DNA of 64,000 nt from Chromatiaceae bacterium. Its GTDB lineage: Bacteria > Pseudomonadota > Gammaproteobacteria > Chromatiales > Chromatiaceae. The notes beneath the pieces were generated by a model. The model ran no database searches, was not told where the DNA came from, and was given only the letters and a program-made list of their open reading frames with translations. Positions 59,881 to 64,000 of this stretch are shown one piece after another. The stretch spans positions 558,001 through 622,000 of the forward strand of contig JADKCI010000001.1 of assembly GCA_016714645.1 (NCBI GenBank). Direction: 5' to 3'. The stretch's first letter is position 1. The number at the start of each line of letters is the position of its first letter. The position numbers were made by a program, and so were the translations under genes.

Positions 59881-62800
59881 TCACTCCATCCCCCTGGATC
59901 TCCTGGATTTCCACTGTTTAGTGATGTGGATTTGTGGTTGACCATCGGCTTCTCTTAGACTTGTCTGGGTTTCTGGGTCCTGCAAGATGCTCAATTGGCC
60001 ACGCCATCCGTCGACAGCGCCCAGCAACATGGATTGTAAATTCTTCCATCGCGGCCCAAGAATCAGGCTGAACATGAAAAATTTCAACAATGCCCGTGGC
60101 ATGTCCTGCGATTTCCATGCTAGGGGTATATAGCTTCTCCGGTAGAGAGCGATGCGATTGCGCATCATGTAATACTGGCGCGAGGAGGCATGAAGATAAA
60201 TAGTCAGATTTCGATGGAATAACTTGAAGCGAATCAATCTATCTCCCAACGGATGATAAAGATGTGCCGTGGGGACTCCGAAACAGCGGAACCCCTGGCT
60301 GCGGGCGCGAAAGCTCCATTCCATATCCACATTGTCAATAAACAGAGCCTCTTCCCAATTACCGATCGTTTGAAAGCGGGACATAGAGGTCAAAAAACCA
60401 GAGGCAATAAGAAAATCACAAAGAATCCAGGGTTGGTAAGGATACGGTAAAAAGTGCTGCACCCCCCAAAGATGAAAGCGAACGAAAGAGGTAATGACAC
60501 CATCGCGGCTATCCACCACGCAGGGGCCGACTGCGGCGGGAGACGCGCCCGACGCCTCGAGGCGATCGAATGCCGAACGCAGGTGAGTCACGGAACCTGC
60601 ATCGGGAAGGCTATCTTGATCGAAGAAGATCACGTAGGCGTAATGCTGTTTCGCGGCAAAATTCACGCCCATGTTTTGAGCAGCCGCAAGACCAATATTC
60701 GCTCCGACTTCGATAATACACAAGCGTTCGGACGCCTGTATCTCAACCACTAATGGCGAACCATTATTGACGAGAATTACGCCATCACACTGATTTAGGC
60801 ATTCCCTGACCAAGGCCTTCAGATGATCAATATCTGGCTGATAGGCGACGATTACCGCACAGATCTGGCCTTGAGTTGTAGAATCAACAAGGTGATCATC
60901 CACCAGTTCCACCAGTTCCACTAGGGCCCGACGCGCGGAATCGAAGCCAAAGTGTTCCTCCATCACGGCCAGACCATTCGATGATAGCAACTCCCATAGG
61001 TCGGGGTCCCTATAAAGCCGCAGCACGGCCGTAGCAAATTCGCTAGACTCATTTGCCACCAACACCGAGCGTCCGTCCTCAAGGAACATACCCTCCACGG
61101 CCTGGCTTGTCCCCACCACAGGCAAGCCATGGGCAAGGCTTTGATTGACCTTTCCCTTGACGCCAGCACCATAGCGCAGGGGGGCAACGCTGAGGCGACA
61201 CCCGTCGAAATAGGGTGTCACATCGGGCACATGACCGAGGACGCGGAGAGACGGGGATGCTAGATCTCTCACCTCCACGGGCGGATCGGCGCCGATGACG
61301 AAAAAATGAATCTCAGGCTCTTGGGTGAGGATCAAAGGCAGGATTTCGCGGCTGAACCAAATTACGGCATCCTTATTTGGAGGATGAGAAAAAGAGCCAA
61401 TAAAAAAGATGTCGCACCGATCAGCATAGCCATAGCGGCGGCCGGGAAGGCGGTGGATATTCGAAAGGATGCGAACATCCGCCCCCGGGGCCTCCCGGGC
61501 CAATAGCTCCTGTTCAACCGCGCTGACCACTAGGGTGGCATCGGCTTTGGCGATAAGCCCCAACTCCTCACGCCGGCGCCTTTCTGCCAAGGCCTTCGTG
61601 CGCGGATCGCCTGTCAAATCCGCCAGCCGGCACTCACGCAGAAAGTGCAGATCAACCGTGTCGAAGACCAGCCGCGCCCTAGAACAATGTCGTCGGGCCG
61701 CGCCTATGATCTTGGTGGCAGCATCGGCACGGCTAAGGATGACCAGATCGTACTCGGCCCCGCGTACCTTCAAGTGGCGGGAGATGGACTTGACGTAGGG
61801 TTGGTAAAGGACTTCCACACCCTGTCGTTGCAGGTTGGCCACATAGGGCTCCGGGGCCTCCAGGTTGGTGGCGGCAAAGGTTACCTTGAAACCCAGTTCC
61901 CTCAGCAGGGCGAAGAGATTCACCAGACGCAGGGAGCCGGATTCCCGGTCTGGCGTAGGGACATAAACGTCGACCACAAAGGCCCGTCGATGCACCCCCC
62001 GCTCCTTTTGCCGCTCCAGGTCCTTGTCGCGCTCGCCATGACTACTCAGCACTCCGCGCCAACGATCGAAAAACTTGTACTGGTTGATGTCCTGAATGCG
62101 CTTCATGTCGGTTAAGACCCCGGGGTCCCTTCCAACGCTTACGTCCTCGCAATATAGCACCCGCGACCAAGGCTGGTAGTAGACCCGGAAGCCTGCGTCC
62201 CGAACCCGGAAGGCCAGGTCCGTATCCTCGTAACAGGCTGGGGAATATCGTAAATCGAATCCACCAAGCCGCTCGAACAAGTCACGTTCGATCGCGAGCG
62301 ACGCACCGGAGACATAGTCAGGCTCCCGCAGGTAGCTATACTCAGGCCGATAAGGGTCATCTAGCTGACCGTAGCTCAAGGCGGAGCCGTCACGAAAAAT
62401 GATTCCACCCGCCTCTTTTTGACGCCCGTCTGGGAAAATCAACCGGCTGCCCACCAAACCCGCCCGTGGCACACTGTCGAAGGTGTCCAACAAGGCATCT
62501 AGCCAACCTGACTGGACCTGGATATTATTGTTCAAAAATACCAAATACTCACCCTTGGCCTTGGCCGCTCCCAGGTTACAGGAGTGGAGAAGGCCCAGAT
62601 ATCCCCCGTTACTGATAACGTAAAGGTTGCCGTAACTCTTAAGGCGTTCCGCCGTGGTCCCCTCCGGGTCATCATCGATCACGATGACCTCAAAGGAAGC
62701 TTTATCCGTAGATGCGCACAACGCAGCCAGGCAATGATGGGTTTGGGAAAATTTTCGACAGCAGGGAATGATCAGGGATGCCCGTGGCCGTTCCCCGCAA

Positions 62801-62973
62801 ACTGGGAGGACTAGGGGAGCAAAAGGTTCAACGACTTGGATAAGCTTAGGAGGCAGGGGGCGGAAAACTTGCACCCGCAGGCGCCGGCGAATCTTTTTCA
62901 TCAGAACATCCAGTCCCTCGGTACGGAGGACATGGATTGCGCGCGAGGTAAAGCGAGGTATCGGGTTGGTCAT
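59881..62973 (-). CDS. Three-module glycosyltransferase (GT2-GT4-GT2)
   Basis: A 1030-residue protein with three glycosyltransferase modules. Residues ~64-300 are GT2-like (SLIIPCCRKFSQT, VIDDDPEGT, FLNNNIQ, CYEDTDLAFRVRDAGF). Residues ~329-690 are GT4/GT-B-like (VVDVYVPTPDRESGSLR, IFFIGSFSHPPNKDAVIWF, LRYGAGVKGKVNQSLAHGLPVVGT). Residues ~703-1000 are a second GT2 domain of the RfbF/RfbN rhamnosyltransferase type (VIVAYQPDIDHL, NNGS, ANIGLAAAQNMGV, FFDQDS, FIDNVDMEW). No membrane helix is obvious. It could add three sugars in succession to the glycan exported by the Wzm/Wzt pair. The start ATG at 62973 is the most upstream supported. Confidence 0.85.
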   Translation of the reverse strand: MTNPIPRFTSRAIHVLRTEGLDVLMKKIRRRLRVQVFRPLPPKLIQVVEPFAPLVLPVCGERPRASLIIPCCRKFSQTHHCLAALCASTDKASFEVIVIDDDPEGTTAERLKSYGNLYVISNGGYLGLLHSCNLGAAKAKGEYLVFLNNNIQVQSGWLDALLDTFDSVPRAGLVGSRLIFPDGRQKEAGGIIFRDGSALSYGQLDDPYRPEYSYLREPDYVSGASLAIERDLFERLGGFDLRYSPACYEDTDLAFRVRDAGFRVYYQPWSRVLYCEDVSVGRDPGVLTDMKRIQDINQYKFFDRWRGVLSSHGERDKDLERQKERGVHRRAFVVDVYVPTPDRESGSLRLVNLFALLRELGFKVTFAATNLEAPEPYVANLQRQGVEVLYQPYVKSISRHLKVRGAEYDLVILSRADAATKIIGAARRHCSRARLVFDTVDLHFLRECRLADLTGDPRTKALAERRRREELGLIAKADATLVVSAVEQELLAREAPGADVRILSNIHRLPGRRYGYADRCDIFFIGSFSHPPNKDAVIWFSREILPLILTQEPEIHFFVIGADPPVEVRDLASPSLRVLGHVPDVTPYFDGCRLSVAPLRYGAGVKGKVNQSLAHGLPVVGTSQAVEGMFLEDGRSVLVANESSEFATAVLRLYRDPDLWELLSSNGLAVMEEHFGFDSARRALVELVELVDDHLVDSTTQGQICAVIVAYQPDIDHLKALVRECLNQCDGVILVNNGSPLVVEIQASERLCIIEVGANIGLAAAQNMGVNFAAKQHYAYVIFFDQDSLPDAGSVTHLRSAFDRLEASGASPAAVGPCVVDSRDGVITSFVRFHLWGVQHFLPYPYQPWILCDFLIASGFLTSMSRFQTIGNWEEALFIDNVDMEWSFRARSQGFRCFGVPTAHLYHPLGDRLIRFKLFHRNLTIYLHASSRQYYMMRNRIALYRRSYIPLAWKSQDMPRALLKFFMFSLILGPRWKNLQSMLLGAVDGWRGQLSILQDPETQTSLREADGQPQIHITKQWKSRRSRGME

Positions 62974-63152
62974 TCGAGCCGGCAGGTATCAGGCTTCATT
63001 CAAGGTGAAATGTAAAGGCCATCGCATGGACAGGGTACGGTCTCGCAGCCATTTGCGGTGCAGATCTAGGTTTCCGGTAGCCAGATTTTGGCGAGTAGAA
63101 GATACCCAGCCCCGACGAGAGGCGGTTGCTTAAAGGGGTATGGGGGAGATCA

Positions 63153-64000
63153 TCAATCTTTGTGATTTAATTCATCGAAAACAACTTCCATGGCTCGCGC
63201 TCTGTGAACCCAATCATTATCATCGGCTAACTTTGCAAGCCTGGCTTTAAAGACGGGATCGTTCTTGCAAATTGATGCCTGGTCAATGGCCAAGCTCAAA
63301 CTTTCCGCCGAATCCCCATATTTTACATCCTGAAATGCAATGCATTCGAGCATTTCATGGGTGACTACCACGGGTTTCTCCAATGCGAAATATTCAAACA
63401 GTTTTAGCGGCGATGTCGTGCGCGCGATTTCTCCGGGCTCGAAAGGAATAAAGCATACATCGAATTTAAGCGCGTAAGCTGGCAAAATTTTGTAATCAAT
63501 GACGCCTAGATATAGAAGATTGTTAGCTTTTGGTAGGCGATAACTTCCGCCATTATAATCCGGACCAATAAATACAAAACCCAAGTCGGGTCGCATTGAG
63601 ACCAACTCCCCAATCACGTCATACCAAAGCCAAGGCGCCAGTGCTCCAAAATAACCGATAATATTCGAGAACCTACCGATGAACGAGGTAAAAATGTCAC
63701 TCAATGCCGTATTATTATGGGTGGGGTTTCGGTAATGGCTGGTGTCAACACCATTTTGTACGAGGAGCACTTTGTTTTGCCCAACCGCCTCCAATGCCTC
63801 GTCGTAAAGTTTCCGAGCTGATGCAATAATGAAATCAGCGCCGCCTCCAAATGCGAATTTTTTCAGCTTAAGTAACCGCCTTATGTTATTTTTATCTCCG
63901 CTTATTTGCGGGTCGATATGATCAATGTACTCGTAGACCAGGACCCCTCTTTTGCCATTTTTCATGAGTAGCCCAGGGGTGTTAAAATATGCAGTTGAGT
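63153..64000 (-). CDS. GT4-type glycosyltransferase, 5' end outside the window
   Basis: The frame remains open to the window edge. The codons before ATG 63965 read STAYFNTPGLL with no stop, so the gene continues and the ATG is probably internal. The visible ~280 residues end a GT-B enzyme: VLLVQNGVDTSHY (linker to the donor domain), IGYFGALAPWLWYDVI, FVFIGPDYNGG, FDVCFIPFEPGEIARTTSPLKLFEYFALEKPVV. The last block contains the EX7E-type Glu region where the sugar nucleotide binds. The AT-rich codon use is distinct from the GC-rich genes earlier in the window. Confidence 0.85.
   Translation of the reverse strand, partial: STAYFNTPGLLMKNGKRGVLVYEYIDHIDPQISGDKNNIRRLLKLKKFAFGGGADFIIASARKLYDEALEAVGQNKVLLVQNGVDTSHYRNPTHNNTALSDIFTSFIGRFSNIIGYFGALAPWLWYDVIGELVSMRPDLGFVFIGPDYNGGSYRLPKANNLLYLGVIDYKILPAYALKFDVCFIPFEPGEIARTTSPLKLFEYFALEKPVVVTHEMLECIAFQDVKYGDSAESLSLAIDQASICKNDPVFKARLAKLADDNDWVHRARAMEVVFDELNHKD

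Noticed and set aside
1..64000. CRISPR arrays, insertion sequences, prophage genes or rRNA
   Set aside because: No regularly spaced repeats, transposase or integrase motifs, phage structural genes or rRNA segments were seen.

Overview
The window reads as chromosomal DNA of a GC-rich gammaproteobacterium. The most telling gene is a Chromatium-type two-[4Fe-4S] ferredoxin with the extended second cysteine motif, next to coaD. Together with an Xps-type secretion operon, PilT/PilU, UbiD/UbiE/UbiJ/UbiB and an RpoH with the enteric-type core, it points to a purple sulfur bacterium (Chromatiaceae) or close relative. The genus cannot be fixed from the sequence alone. Gene density is high, and most genes sit in short co-directional operons with 4-base start/stop overlaps.

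Layout. 1-2069: the tail of a membrane sugar-1-phosphate transferase and a WbpM/PglF-type nucleotide-sugar dehydratase. 2062-13278: a type II secretion operon in the order gspE-F-G-H-I-J-K-L-M-N-D, the Xanthomonas xps order, with the secretin last. 13331-19557: mutM, then a minus-strand block (Tim44-like protein, ferredoxin, coaD, rsmD and a catalytic/non-catalytic M16 protease pair). 19725-24087: ftsY-ftsE-ftsX-rpoH and a small heat-shock protein preceded by a sigma-32-like promoter. 24166-27497 (minus): the conserved rlpA-dacA-ybeD-lipB cell-envelope/lipoylation cluster. 27498-27965 holds no recognisable gene and contains an AT-rich core. 27966-37745: purE, pilT-pilU, a lipoprotein L,D-transpeptidase with a long proline-rich tail, a gamma-carbonic-anhydrase-like protein, a CNP1-like protein, prlC and ubiD.

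37874-44302 (minus): an RND efflux pump with its adaptor, ttcA, and a 394-residue protein I do not recognise. 44501-47014: nth, tRNA-Arg(CCG), a doubtful small ORF, and a 448-residue protein that looks like a GPP34 (GOLPH3-like) domain joined to a CYTH-like domain. 47190-49664 (minus): a two-gene chromate transporter and a porin. 49780-56016: gshB-apbE-tonB and then ubiE-ubiJ-ubiB. 56176-64000: a polysaccharide locus of visibly lower GC, with an ABC-2 exporter (Wzm/Wzt), an NAD-dependent epimerase, a GT2 enzyme, a 1030-residue protein with three glycosyltransferase modules, and a GT4-type gene that runs off the window.

How the genes work together. Three envelope themes dominate: export of proteins (T2SS) and surface polysaccharide (WbpM-like enzyme plus the 56-64 kb locus), peptidoglycan shaping (RlpA, DacA, L,D-transpeptidase, FtsEX), and type IV pilus motors. 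Cofactor and redox genes (UbiD/E/J/B, GshB, LipB, CoaD, ferredoxin, ApbE) fit a respiratory or photosynthetic lifestyle. The least explained items are the GPP34-CYTH-like fusion, the three-module glycosyltransferase, the 394-residue unknown protein and the AT-rich non-coding block before purE.
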